A DNA stretch of 9,414 bases from an uncultured Megasphaera sp. (GTDB taxonomy: Bacteria > Bacillota > Negativicutes > Veillonellales > Megasphaeraceae). Numbering within the stretch: the stretch's first letter is position 1; the number at the start of each line of letters is the position of its first letter. Location of the stretch: NCBI GenBank assembly GCA_900540735.1, contig UQHB01000061.1:1-9414 (forward strand), written 5' to 3'. The notes beneath the pieces are model-generated. The model was given only the letters and a program-made list of their open reading frames with translations. It did no database searches and was not told where the DNA came from. Positions 1 to 5,706 of the stretch are shown here, in pieces. The position numbers were made by a program, and so were the translations under genes.

Positions 1-1
1 G

Positions 2-109
2 ACTATTCAAAGGGGTTTGCTCAGTTTGATTTGTACTATTTATATGCTAGCACCAGTGGGAACACGGGAGAATTTTTATGAAGAAATTAAGCGGTATTTG
101 AAGAGTTAA
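2..109 (+). CDS. C-terminal fragment of an unidentified protein, cut by the window edge
   Basis: An open frame enters from the left edge and stops at TAA 107-109, giving the last 35 residues of a protein. The start lies outside the window. The visible part begins with a hydrophobic stretch (LLSLICTIYML) followed by a charged tail ending EEIKRYLKS. This could be a last membrane helix plus cytoplasmic tail, or a buried strand and a terminal helix. I do not recognise the family. The frame ends 14 nt before the next start codon, as expected for an upstream gene in the same transcript. The fragment is short, so it could be a chance open frame; another frame stays open only to 79-81. Confidence 0.45.
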   Translation, partial: TIQRGLLSLICTIYMLAPVGTRENFYEEIKRYLKS

Positions 110-123
110 AAGAAGGGATTTAT

Positions 124-711
124 ATGGGGAAAGATATACACATTCGTGCAGCGACACCGGCAGATGCAACAGCGTTGCTGCACATTTATGCGCCGTATGT
201 AACGGATACGGCCATTACCTTTGAATACGACGTACCAACAATTGAAGACTTTACGCAGCGCATAACGACGACTTTAGAAAAATATCCTTATCTCCTTGCT
301 GAACAAGATGGGGATATATTGGGCTATGTCTATGCCGGACCATTCCATGCGCGCCCAGCCTATAACTGGGCCGTAGAAACGTCGATTTACGTCTCTAAAG
401 TCCATGAACGGCAAGGTATAGGCCGCGTATTATATGGTGCTTTAGAGCAGGCCTTAAAAGCCCAAGGTATCCTGAATGCCAATGCCTGCATTGCCTATCC
501 TATCGTAGAAGACGAGTATTTGACGCGCAATAGCGTTGACTTTCATGCCCGCATGGGGTATGCGTGGATTGGGGAATTTCATCAGTGCGGCTATAAGTTT
601 AACCGCTGGTACAACATGGTGTGGATGGAAAAACTCATTGGCGACCACAAGGACAAGCAGGAACCAGTGAAGCCTTTTAAGGAAATAGACAAGAAAGCAT
701 ATCAAATATAG
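124..711 (+). CDS. GNAT family N-acetyltransferase, phosphinothricin acetyltransferase-like
   Basis: A 195-residue cytosolic acetyl-CoA-dependent N-acetyltransferase. The N-terminus (IRAATPADATALLHIYAPYV, then TAITFE around residue 30) is the pattern of the PAT/Bar/MnaT subgroup, whose members acetylate small amines such as phosphinothricin, methionine sulfoximine or free amino acids. The acetyl-CoA-binding motif A is at residues 88-110, with the pyrophosphate loop RQGIGR at 96-101. WAVETSIYV (82-90) carries the conserved Glu of the family, and GYKFNRWYNMVWM near 156-168 matches the family's C-terminal strand. After about residue 170 there is an extra lysine-rich tail of some 25 residues. The start is supported by AGAAGGG at 111-117, 6 nt before ATG. 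The next gene follows after 30 nt, so the two are probably co-transcribed. The subgroup is clear; the actual substrate cannot be told. Confidence 0.88.
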   Translation: MGKDIHIRAATPADATALLHIYAPYVTDTAITFEYDVPTIEDFTQRITTTLEKYPYLLAEQDGDILGYVYAGPFHARPAYNWAVETSIYVSKVHERQGIGRVLYGALEQALKAQGILNANACIAYPIVEDEYLTRNSVDFHARMGYAWIGEFHQCGYKFNRWYNMVWMEKLIGDHKDKQEPVKPFKEIDKKAYQI

Positions 712-741
712 GCTGTGTAAGCCCATAAAGGAGAAGTATAC

Positions 742-2142
742 ATGAAATATGGTCACGTAACGCTCGAATGTTTAACAGCTTTACGCAATATTGTAGGGGG
801 AAAATATGTCTGGACAGAGACAGATAAGCTTATTCCATACGAAAAGGATGAAGGCGTAGAAGCAGCGTTATTCCGTCGTCCTGATGCTGTGGTTTTGCCG
901 GAGACGACGCAGCAGGTCAGCGATATTATGACCTTAGCTAACGAGTATCATATCCCCGTCACGCCGCGCGGTGCCGGGACTGGTTTGGAATTAGCTGCTG
1001 TCGTTGGCGAGAATGGCGGCATTATTCTCGACACATCGCGCATGAACCGCATTCTTGAAATCAACGCAGAAAAGATGTACATGGTCGTCGAGCCCGGCGT
1101 GATTACGGCGGACATACAAAAAGAAGCCCAGAAATTAGGGCTTCTCTATGCTGGTGATCCGTGCAGTGGTGATTGCTGTCAAATTGGCGGTAACGCTGCG
1201 ACTAATGCTGGTGGCAACAGAGCCGTGAAATACGGCACGACGCGCGACCAGATTTATGCGATTGAAGTGGTTATGCCGACTGGGACGATTGCCAATTTTG
1301 GCAGTCGCTTGAAGAAAGTGTCCACAGGCTATCCTATGGAAGATATTATCATCGGTTCTGAAGGGACGCTCGGTATTATTACGAAATTGACCCTCCGCTT
1401 GGTGCCGCTCCCAAAGTATACTGTCGATATTCTTGCCGTTTTCCCGACGTTGTCGCAGGCTTTATCTCTCGTGACGGAGCTGCCAAAAGCAGGCATTGCT
1501 GAAACGTGTCTTGAATGCATGGATAATGCCGTCGTGAAAGTCGTTGAACAGTATCTCGATGAAAAACAGCCTTATTCAGACGTAGGCAACTATATGATTA
1601 TCCAAATCGATGGCAAGACGGAAGACGAAGTAGACGACATGTGCGTTACTATCGACGAGATTTGCCAGCAACAAGGGGCACTTGAAGTCTTCGTCGCTGA
1701 TGCGGATAAGGTCTGGAAAGTGCGCAAAGCCTTTACGGAAGCGTCTGCAGCCGAATGCCCTGTAGCGGCTATGGAAGATTTCGTCGTACCGCCTGATGAA
1801 TTAGAGCATCTTTTAGTAAAACTAGAAGCAATTGGCAAAGCCCAAGGCATCCAATTCCGTGGTGTCAGCCATGCTGGTGACGGCAATCTCCATCTCGATG
1901 TGCTCCGCCGCGGTTTTACAGCGGACGAAGAAGCCGATAAAATCGCCGCCTTTGAAGATGCGGCCTGTGCAGCTGTATGTGCGTTAGGTGGACGCATTTC
2001 GGGTGAACACGGCATCGGCCAGACACGGAAGCATTTATTTGCTGCATATACCGACCCCGGTGCGCTAGCTGTCATGAAGGCTGTAAAGCAAGCCCTTGAC
2101 CCGAATCTGATTTTAAATCCCGGTAAAATTTTCGATATATAG
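742..2142 (+). CDS. FAD-linked 2-hydroxyacid dehydrogenase, GlcD/D-lactate dehydrogenase family
   Basis: A 466-residue flavoprotein of the GlcD family, which oxidises D-lactate, glycolate or related 2-hydroxyacids and passes electrons to a partner (Etf, an Fe-S subunit or quinone). The N-terminal FAD-binding domain (about 40-220) shows PRGAGTGLEL (75-84), the IGGNAATNAGG segment (148-158) and KYGTTRDQIYAIEVVMPTG. The C-terminal FAD-oxidase domain shows HAGDGNLH (377-384), GEHGIG (421-426) and the family ending NPGKIFD. DPCSGDCCQIGG (139-150) is rich in Cys where many relatives have Ser or Thr. There is no signal peptide or membrane helix. The start is supported by AAAGGAG at 727-733, 8 nt before ATG. 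No etfAB or glcEF lies beside it here, so substrate and electron acceptor are open; lactate is an inference. Its stop abuts the stop of the convergent gene. Confidence 0.9.
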   Translation: MKYGHVTLECLTALRNIVGGKYVWTETDKLIPYEKDEGVEAALFRRPDAVVLPETTQQVSDIMTLANEYHIPVTPRGAGTGLELAAVVGENGGIILDTSRMNRILEINAEKMYMVVEPGVITADIQKEAQKLGLLYAGDPCSGDCCQIGGNAATNAGGNRAVKYGTTRDQIYAIEVVMPTGTIANFGSRLKKVSTGYPMEDIIIGSEGTLGIITKLTLRLVPLPKYTVDILAVFPTLSQALSLVTELPKAGIAETCLECMDNAVVKVVEQYLDEKQPYSDVGNYMIIQIDGKTEDEVDDMCVTIDEICQQQGALEVFVADADKVWKVRKAFTEASAAECPVAAMEDFVVPPDELEHLLVKLEAIGKAQGIQFRGVSHAGDGNLHLDVLRRGFTADEEADKIAAFEDAACAAVCALGGRISGEHGIGQTRKHLFAAYTDPGALAVMKAVKQALDPNLILNPGKIFDI

Positions 2143-3054
2143 TTATGGTTTCAATACGCCTTCGCCTTTAAAGGATGGAATAAAATCGCCACTAGCTGAT
2201 TCCTTTTCTTGGACGAAGCCGTCTTCAATGCCGCTATCGAAGAGGTATTGTTCGGCTTCGTCGTACTCAGCATCGCTCAGCTTACGGTTGATTTCGGGAA
2301 ATTCTCCGGCTCTGCCGCAGGGCACGTATTGCCGCATTAAACTGAATAACACTTGGCCGTCGTCGAAGTGGTTCCGTACCCAGTCGATGACGGCTTTTGT
2401 ATTGTCTGCACAGCCCGGCAAGATGAGGTGGCGAATGATTACGCCTTTTTGCAAGATGCCGTCGTCATCCATTTCGTATGGCCCGACTTGCTCATACATG
2501 CGGAGGATAGCCTGTGTGGCCACTTCAGGATAGTCTTCAGCAGCACTGTATTTTTTCGCTAGCGGCGAGTCCATGTATTTTAAATCAGGCAAATAAATTT
2601 GTACTTTGCCCGTTAAGTCGTCAATGGTCTGCGTCGATTCGTAACCGCCGCAGTTATAGATTACCGGCACGGGCAGGGGCTTTGCAAGACTTTCGATGAT
2701 AGCTTGTTTGTATGGCGTAGGCGTGACGAGATTGATGTTGTGCGCCCCTTTGGCGATGAGTTCGCCGTAAATTTCCTGCAGCCTTTCGACCGTAATGGAC
2801 AGACCTTGTCCACCCATGGAAATAATCGCGTTTTGACAGAAAACGCAGTGTAGATTACAGCTCGAAAAGAAGACTGTCCCTGAGCCGCGCGTACCGCTAA
2901 TGCACGGTTCTTCCCATTCGTGGAGAGCTGCGCGGGCGACGACGGGCTGGAGGGGACTATGACAGTAGCCGGGAGCTAAATTCTTTGTTTTATATAAAGG
3001 CCGGATGACGCCGCACTGGCGCGGACAGTCATAGCAAGGCCGTGGTGTTAGCAT
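2143..3054 (-). CDS. Radical SAM protein, PflX (COG1313) type
   Basis: A 303-residue radical SAM protein related to pyruvate formate-lyase activating enzyme. The [4Fe-4S]-SAM site is C66-x3-C70-x2-C73 (SSCNLHCVFCQN). Upstream lies a second Cys set (CYDCPRQC, C7/C10/C14, plus C31 and C51), typical of the PflX group and suggesting an extra metal site. IYNCGGYES and VQIYLPDLKYMD are further family motifs. The in vivo reaction of this group is not established; some members sit beside the glycyl radical or AmmeMemoRadiSam systems, neither of which is visible here. I place the start at ATG 3054-3052, because GAGGTG at 3066-3061 then lies 6 nt upstream as its ribosome site. The longer frame from GTG 3063-3061 would start inside that site. 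No convincing promoter was found upstream. Confidence 0.87.
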   Translation of the reverse strand: MLTPRPCYDCPRQCGVIRPLYKTKNLAPGYCHSPLQPVVARAALHEWEEPCISGTRGSGTVFFSSCNLHCVFCQNAIISMGGQGLSITVERLQEIYGELIAKGAHNINLVTPTPYKQAIIESLAKPLPVPVIYNCGGYESTQTIDDLTGKVQIYLPDLKYMDSPLAKKYSAAEDYPEVATQAILRMYEQVGPYEMDDDGILQKGVIIRHLILPGCADNTKAVIDWVRNHFDDGQVLFSLMRQYVPCGRAGEFPEINRKLSDAEYDEAEQYLFDSGIEDGFVQEKESASGDFIPSFKGEGVLKP

Positions 3055-3087
3055 GTAAAGCACCTCAGTTATAATGTAAAAATAAGT

Positions 3088-3116
3088 TTGCTTTTTATAT
3101 TTGTTTTAGATATACT
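3088..3116 (+). promoter_or_regulatory. Promoter of the holin-like toxin message
   Basis: TTGCTT (3088-3093), a 17-nt spacer and TATACT (3111-3116) form a vegetative-type promoter facing right. Seven nt later the predicted RNA would begin at G3124 with GAGACAG, exactly as the antisense RNA does. The -35 box is weak (3 of 6), while the -10 box and spacer are good. Confidence 0.68.
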
Positions 3117-3148
3117 ATATTTTGAGACAGTTGGTGTATTCGGTCTTT

Positions 3149-3163
3149 CCTCCCCTTGGGAGG
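3149..3163 (+). promoter_or_regulatory. Hairpin sequestering the toxin Shine-Dalgarno sequence
   Basis: CCTCCC (3149-3154), loop CTT, GGGAGG (3158-3163): a perfect 6-bp GC-rich stem with a 3-nt loop. Its 3' arm is the Shine-Dalgarno sequence of the toxin, 9 nt before ATG 3173. A folded message would hide the ribosome site. Such sequestration is known from several type I toxin mRNAs. Confidence 0.75.
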
Positions 3164-3172
3164 TGATAGGGC

Positions 3173-3250
3173 ATGACGCTATACGAAAAATTATCATTAC
3201 TGATAGCTTTCGCAACGCTCATTGTTGCTATCATTTCGTTGTTTCACTAG
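3173..3250 (+). CDS. Small hydrophobic holin-like peptide, putative type I toxin
   Basis: A 25-residue peptide starting MTLYEKL, followed by one hydrophobic segment (about residues 8-24) containing LIAFATLIVAII, and ending in His. The layout (short polar MTxYE head, then a single helix with an IAFATLIV-like core) matches the putative holin-like toxin family (Hol_Tox, related in style to TxpA/BsrG peptides) of Firmicutes. Members insert in the membrane and are inhibitory when overproduced. GGGAGGTG (3158-3165) is a very strong ribosome site but lies in a hairpin. The gene has its own promoter (3088-3116) and terminator (3335-3369). A convergent antisense RNA overlaps its 3' untranslated region, which is the classical type I toxin-antitoxin arrangement. 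Usual members have a Lys-rich tail, whereas this one ends in LFH. The coding call rests on motif and context; toxicity is inferred. Confidence 0.82.
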   Translation: MTLYEKLSLLIAFATLIVAIISLFH

Positions 3251-3268
3251 ATAGTTAGTGTAATAAAT

Positions 3269-3364
3269 GAAAAATGACCGTATCCACACGGTGGTGCGGT
3301 ACACGGCCTTCTTCAAGATATTTACTAAAACGAGGAGAGCCGATGTCCTACCATCAGCTGTCTC
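3269..3364 (-). ncRNA. Antisense RNA, putative type I antitoxin
   Basis: A predicted RNA of about 95 nt on the minus strand. It begins near G3364, 7 nt after a consensus -10 box, and ends in the U-tract at 3274-3270. No reading frame is needed to explain it. It is fully complementary to the 3' untranslated part of the toxin message (toxin stop at 3250, toxin terminator ending 3369) and does not reach the toxin reading frame. This 3'-overlap geometry is that of TxpA/RatA and BsrG/SR4 in Bacillus subtilis, where the antisense RNA prompts mRNA decay or blocks translation. Its first 13 nt, GAGACAGCTGATG, differ from the 5' end of the toxin message at only two positions. Existence is inferred from the promoter and terminator pair. 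Confidence 0.72.
3270..3308 (-). terminator. Intrinsic terminator of the antisense RNA
   Basis: On the minus strand the arms 3308-3294 and 3289-3276 pair (GGCCGTGTACCGCAC with GTGTGGATACGGTC). The stem has a few G-U pairs and one bulge and a CACC loop, and is followed by ATTTTT (3275-3270). Confidence 0.72.
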
Positions 3365-3369
3365 TTTTT
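3335..3369 (+). terminator. Intrinsic terminator of the toxin mRNA
   Basis: On the plus strand GAGA-GC-GATG (3335-3345) pairs with CATC-GC-TCTC (3352-3364) around loop TCCTAC. The stem has one mismatch and a 2-nt bulge, and is followed by TTTTT (3365-3369). The descending arm is also the sequence complementary to the message 5' end. Confidence 0.68.
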
Positions 3370-3371
3370 GT

Positions 3372-3400
3372 ATTATACGGCATAATACTTCTTTTGGCAA
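3372..3400 (-). promoter_or_regulatory. Promoter of the antisense RNA
   Basis: Read on the minus strand: TTGCCA (3400-3395), a 17-nt spacer, and a perfect TATAAT (3377-3372). This is a better match to the vegetative consensus than the toxin promoter, which fits an antitoxin made in excess. It drives nothing except the RNA that ends at the terminator at 3308-3270. Confidence 0.8.
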
Positions 3401-3419
3401 TATAGAGAATCTTATAGCT

Positions 3420-3468
3420 AAACACAAGGCCTCACGCAGATACCATTTCAGCGTGAGGCCTTGTGTTT
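3420..3468 (-). terminator. Terminator of the ilvCBN operon
   Basis: A perfect 18-bp inverted repeat (3420-3437 with 3451-3468, core AAGGCCTCACGC/GCGTGAGGCCTT) around a 13-nt loop, starting 4 nt after the ilvN stop. On the minus strand it ends in GTGTTTAGCT, a modest U-run; on the plus strand it ends in GTGTTTTATAC, so it may work both ways. It separates the ilv operon from the toxin-antitoxin locus. Confidence 0.8.
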
Positions 3469-3472
3469 TATA

Positions 3473-3976
3473 CTACATAGATTTTACAGGTACTTTTCCG
3501 CGAGATAAGGAAATGGTCCCAGTCCGTACGATTTCTAAAATTTCATAAGGAGATAATACTTTAATGAGCGCATTAACGTGGTCTTCGCGACCAACGACGC
3601 GGAGCACGAGGGAATCAATATTGACATCGACAACTTTGGCATGAAAGAGCGTAGCCAAATTGGCCAGTTCATCGCGCATTTGCGGCGTATCATAATGGAT
3701 TTTAATCATAGCCAGCTCGTAACTAATGAAAGGCTGTTCGTCGAGATTGACAATTTTAATGACATCAATGAGTTTGGCTAGCTGGCTCATGGTTTGCTTG
3801 AGTTCCTTATCGTCTTCAATGGAAATGACGATGTTAAAGCGGCTCACATTTTTTTCTTCCGTATAGCCAACGGTGAGTGATTCAATATTGATGGCTTTGC
3901 GGCTAATGAGGCCCGCAATGTGCGTGAGTACGCCTGGTTTATTATCGGACAAAATGGCTAAATGTTGTTGTCTCAT
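3473..3976 (-). CDS. ilvN: Acetolactate synthase small (regulatory) subunit
   Basis: A 167-residue regulatory subunit of acetohydroxyacid synthase, the first common enzyme of valine, leucine and isoleucine synthesis. An N-terminal ACT domain (about residues 4-76) carries DNKPGVL (11-17) and NIESLTV (30-36), the loops that bind feedback valine in E. coli IlvH. The C-terminal half (about 80-160) matches the ALS small-subunit C domain, which activates the large subunit. Length is normal for the IlvH/IlvN type. ATG overlaps the ilvB stop as ATGA, and AGGAGGTG (3992-3985) lies 8 nt upstream inside ilvB, so translational coupling with a near 1:1 output is likely. It is the last gene of the operon, with a terminator just downstream. 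Confidence 0.96.
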   Translation of the reverse strand: MRQQHLAILSDNKPGVLTHIAGLISRKAINIESLTVGYTEEKNVSRFNIVISIEDDKELKQTMSQLAKLIDVIKIVNLDEQPFISYELAMIKIHYDTPQMRDELANLATLFHAKVVDVNIDSLVLRVVGREDHVNALIKVLSPYEILEIVRTGTISLSRGKVPVKSM

Positions 3977-5670
3977 TGGGCCGCACCTCCTAACATCATT
4001 TCGTGTAAAGCTTTACCGCCAGGGACGGTCGGGTAGACTCGTTCTTTGGGTGATACGCGGATGTCGATAAAGGCTGGGCCGTCGTACGCAAAGGCTTCTT
4101 GCAAGACCGGCATCAATTCGTCTGGTGTATTGATGGCGTAGCCTTTGACACCGAGGGATTCGGCCAATTTAGGCAAGTCCTTTTTCTTATTTAAATAGCA
4201 CTGTGAATAATGCTTGTCGTAGAAGAAATCTTGGAGTTGGACAATCATACCTAGTGTATCGTTGTGGAGCACAACGACTTTGACGTTAATGTTGTGCTCG
4301 GCAATCGTCGACAGTTCTTGGCAATTCATGAGGATACTGCCGTCACCGGAGAAGACGACGACTGTATCGCTCGGACAGGCCAATTTTGCGCCCATAGCTG
4401 CAGGCAAGCCGTAACCCATCGTGCCGAGGCCGCCAGACGTAATGAAATGACGAGGCTTTTCGGTTTGGAAGAATTGAGCTGCCCACATTTGGTGTTGTCC
4501 CACATCGGTAAGAGCAATGACGTTGTCGTCTGTAATGGCATTGACTGCTTCGAAAATTTCTTGTGGTGTAATGTAATCAGGCCGTTTTTTCATTTGGAAA
4601 GGACGGTCTTTTTTTATGCTCAGCACGTGCGTACGCCACGGTGCAAATTGCGTTACATAGTCCGTCTGTTGGCCTTGGATTTTCTTCACTAGCAATGGGA
4701 GAGACCAACGTAAGTCGCCTTTGACACCGATGTGAATGTCAATAATTTTGTCGATTTCTACGTCGTCAATTTCAAAGTGGACGATTTGCGCATGTGGTGC
4801 AAACGTATCGGCTTTACTTGTCAGGCGTTCGTCAAAGCGCGTGCCAAAGGCGAGGAGCAAGTCGCAATCGGAAATGGCCATGTTCGAAGCGTACGAGCCA
4901 TGCATGCCGCCCATGCCGAGATGGACTGGCGTGCTATCGGGAATGGCTCCTTTCCCCATGAGGGTCGTCACGCCCGGAATTTGCGTCGCTTCAATGAAAT
5001 CCATCAAGGGCTTGGTCGTTTCCGAGAGGATAACACCACCACCGACGAGGATAACCGGTTTTTGACAGTGATTCAACGCTTCAATAGCCCGGTCAATGTC
5101 GTAGGCCTGTCCTTCTGATTCGACGCGATAGCCTGGCAGGGAAACAGAATCGGGATAGGTATAATCTACCATTCCTTCTAAGGCATCGCGCGCAATATCG
5201 ACGAGGACTGGGCCAGGACGACCGGTAGAGGCAATATAAAAGGCTTCTTTCATGACCCGAGGAATATCTTTGACGTTCTTTACGAGGTAGTTATGCTTTG
5301 TAATCGGAGTCGTAATACCCGACGTATCGGCTTCTTGGAAGGAGTCGCGCCCAATGAGGTTGGTCGGTACTTGGCCGCTAATGATGACCATGGGAATGGA
5401 GTCCATGTTAGCTGTAGCAATGCCTGTAATCATATTGCAAATCCCTGGTCCAGACGTGGCCACACAAACACCGGGACGGCCTGTGACGCGGGCATAGCCG
5501 TCAGCTGCATGAACAGCACCTTGTTCATGACTGGTTAGGACGTGATGGAAATGGTGTTTATAAAATTCTTCATATAATGGTAAAATCGAGCCGCCAGGAT
5601 AGCCAAAGACGACGGACACGCCTTCATGTTGCAAACTTTCCAACACGGCCTGAGCCCCGGTCATGAGCAT
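3973..5670 (-). CDS. ilvB: Acetolactate synthase large (catalytic) subunit
   Basis: A 565-residue thiamine-diphosphate enzyme that condenses two pyruvates to acetolactate, or pyruvate with 2-oxobutyrate to acetohydroxybutyrate. The N-terminal TPP domain has GYPGGSILPLYE and the catalytic Glu49 in SHEQGAVHAADGYAR. The middle FAD-like domain spans about 190-330. The C-terminal TPP/Mg domain has GQHQMWAAQ, GGLGTMGYGLPAAMGA, GDGS (442-445) and the metal ligand Asn470. The usual GMV(R/K)QWQ motif reads GMIVQLQ (474-480), so Leu479 replaces the Trp that in E. coli AHAS II favours 2-oxobutyrate and binds sulfonylureas. The start is ATG 5670, with AAAGGGGG 7 nt upstream; an ATG two codons later is too far from it. 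ilvB lies 36 nt after ilvC and overlaps ilvN by 4 nt. It is intact and of normal length. Confidence 0.96.
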   Translation of the reverse strand: MLMTGAQAVLESLQHEGVSVVFGYPGGSILPLYEEFYKHHFHHVLTSHEQGAVHAADGYARVTGRPGVCVATSGPGICNMITGIATANMDSIPMVIISGQVPTNLIGRDSFQEADTSGITTPITKHNYLVKNVKDIPRVMKEAFYIASTGRPGPVLVDIARDALEGMVDYTYPDSVSLPGYRVESEGQAYDIDRAIEALNHCQKPVILVGGGVILSETTKPLMDFIEATQIPGVTTLMGKGAIPDSTPVHLGMGGMHGSYASNMAISDCDLLLAFGTRFDERLTSKADTFAPHAQIVHFEIDDVEIDKIIDIHIGVKGDLRWSLPLLVKKIQGQQTDYVTQFAPWRTHVLSIKKDRPFQMKKRPDYITPQEIFEAVNAITDDNVIALTDVGQHQMWAAQFFQTEKPRHFITSGGLGTMGYGLPAAMGAKLACPSDTVVVFSGDGSILMNCQELSTIAEHNINVKVVVLHNDTLGMIVQLQDFFYDKHYSQCYLNKKKDLPKLAESLGVKGYAINTPDELMPVLQEAFAYDGPAFIDIRVSPKERVYPTVPGGKALHEMMLGGAAQ

Positions 5671-5706
5671 GGTAATTCCCCCTTTGTATTACGAGTGTAA
5701 GTCTTT

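Larger units (their letters stand above)
3124..3364 (+). other. Toxin mRNA with complementary 5' and 3' ends
   Basis: The predicted toxin message runs from about 3124 to about 3369. Its first 13 nt (GAGACAGTTGGTG, 3124-3136) can pair without interruption with CATCAGCTGTCTC (3352-3364) at its 3' end: 11 Watson-Crick pairs plus 2 G-U pairs. Long-distance 5'-3' pairing of this sort holds several type I toxin messages in an untranslatable full-length form. The 3' segment is also the descending arm of the terminator, so the two structures would compete. Confidence 0.65.

Noticed and set aside
1590..2075. A 161-residue minus-strand frame inside the FAD oxidase
   Set aside because: Ser/Ala-rich low-complexity composition typical of the antisense shadow of a real gene; the forward frame is clearly conserved.
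3111..3120. A leftward -10 box (TATAGT) overlapping the toxin -10 as promoter for the radical SAM gene
   Set aside because: TATACTATA is nearly symmetrical, so the match is automatic. No -35 box lies at a proper distance.
3197..3427. A 76-residue minus-strand frame across the toxin locus
   Set aside because: It has no family resemblance or ribosome site and overlaps the toxin gene, the antisense RNA and both terminators; those features explain the sequence better.
3267..3548. A 93-residue plus-strand frame running into ilvN
   Set aside because: It crosses two terminators and the ilvN 3' end, has no recognisable protein character and no ribosome site.
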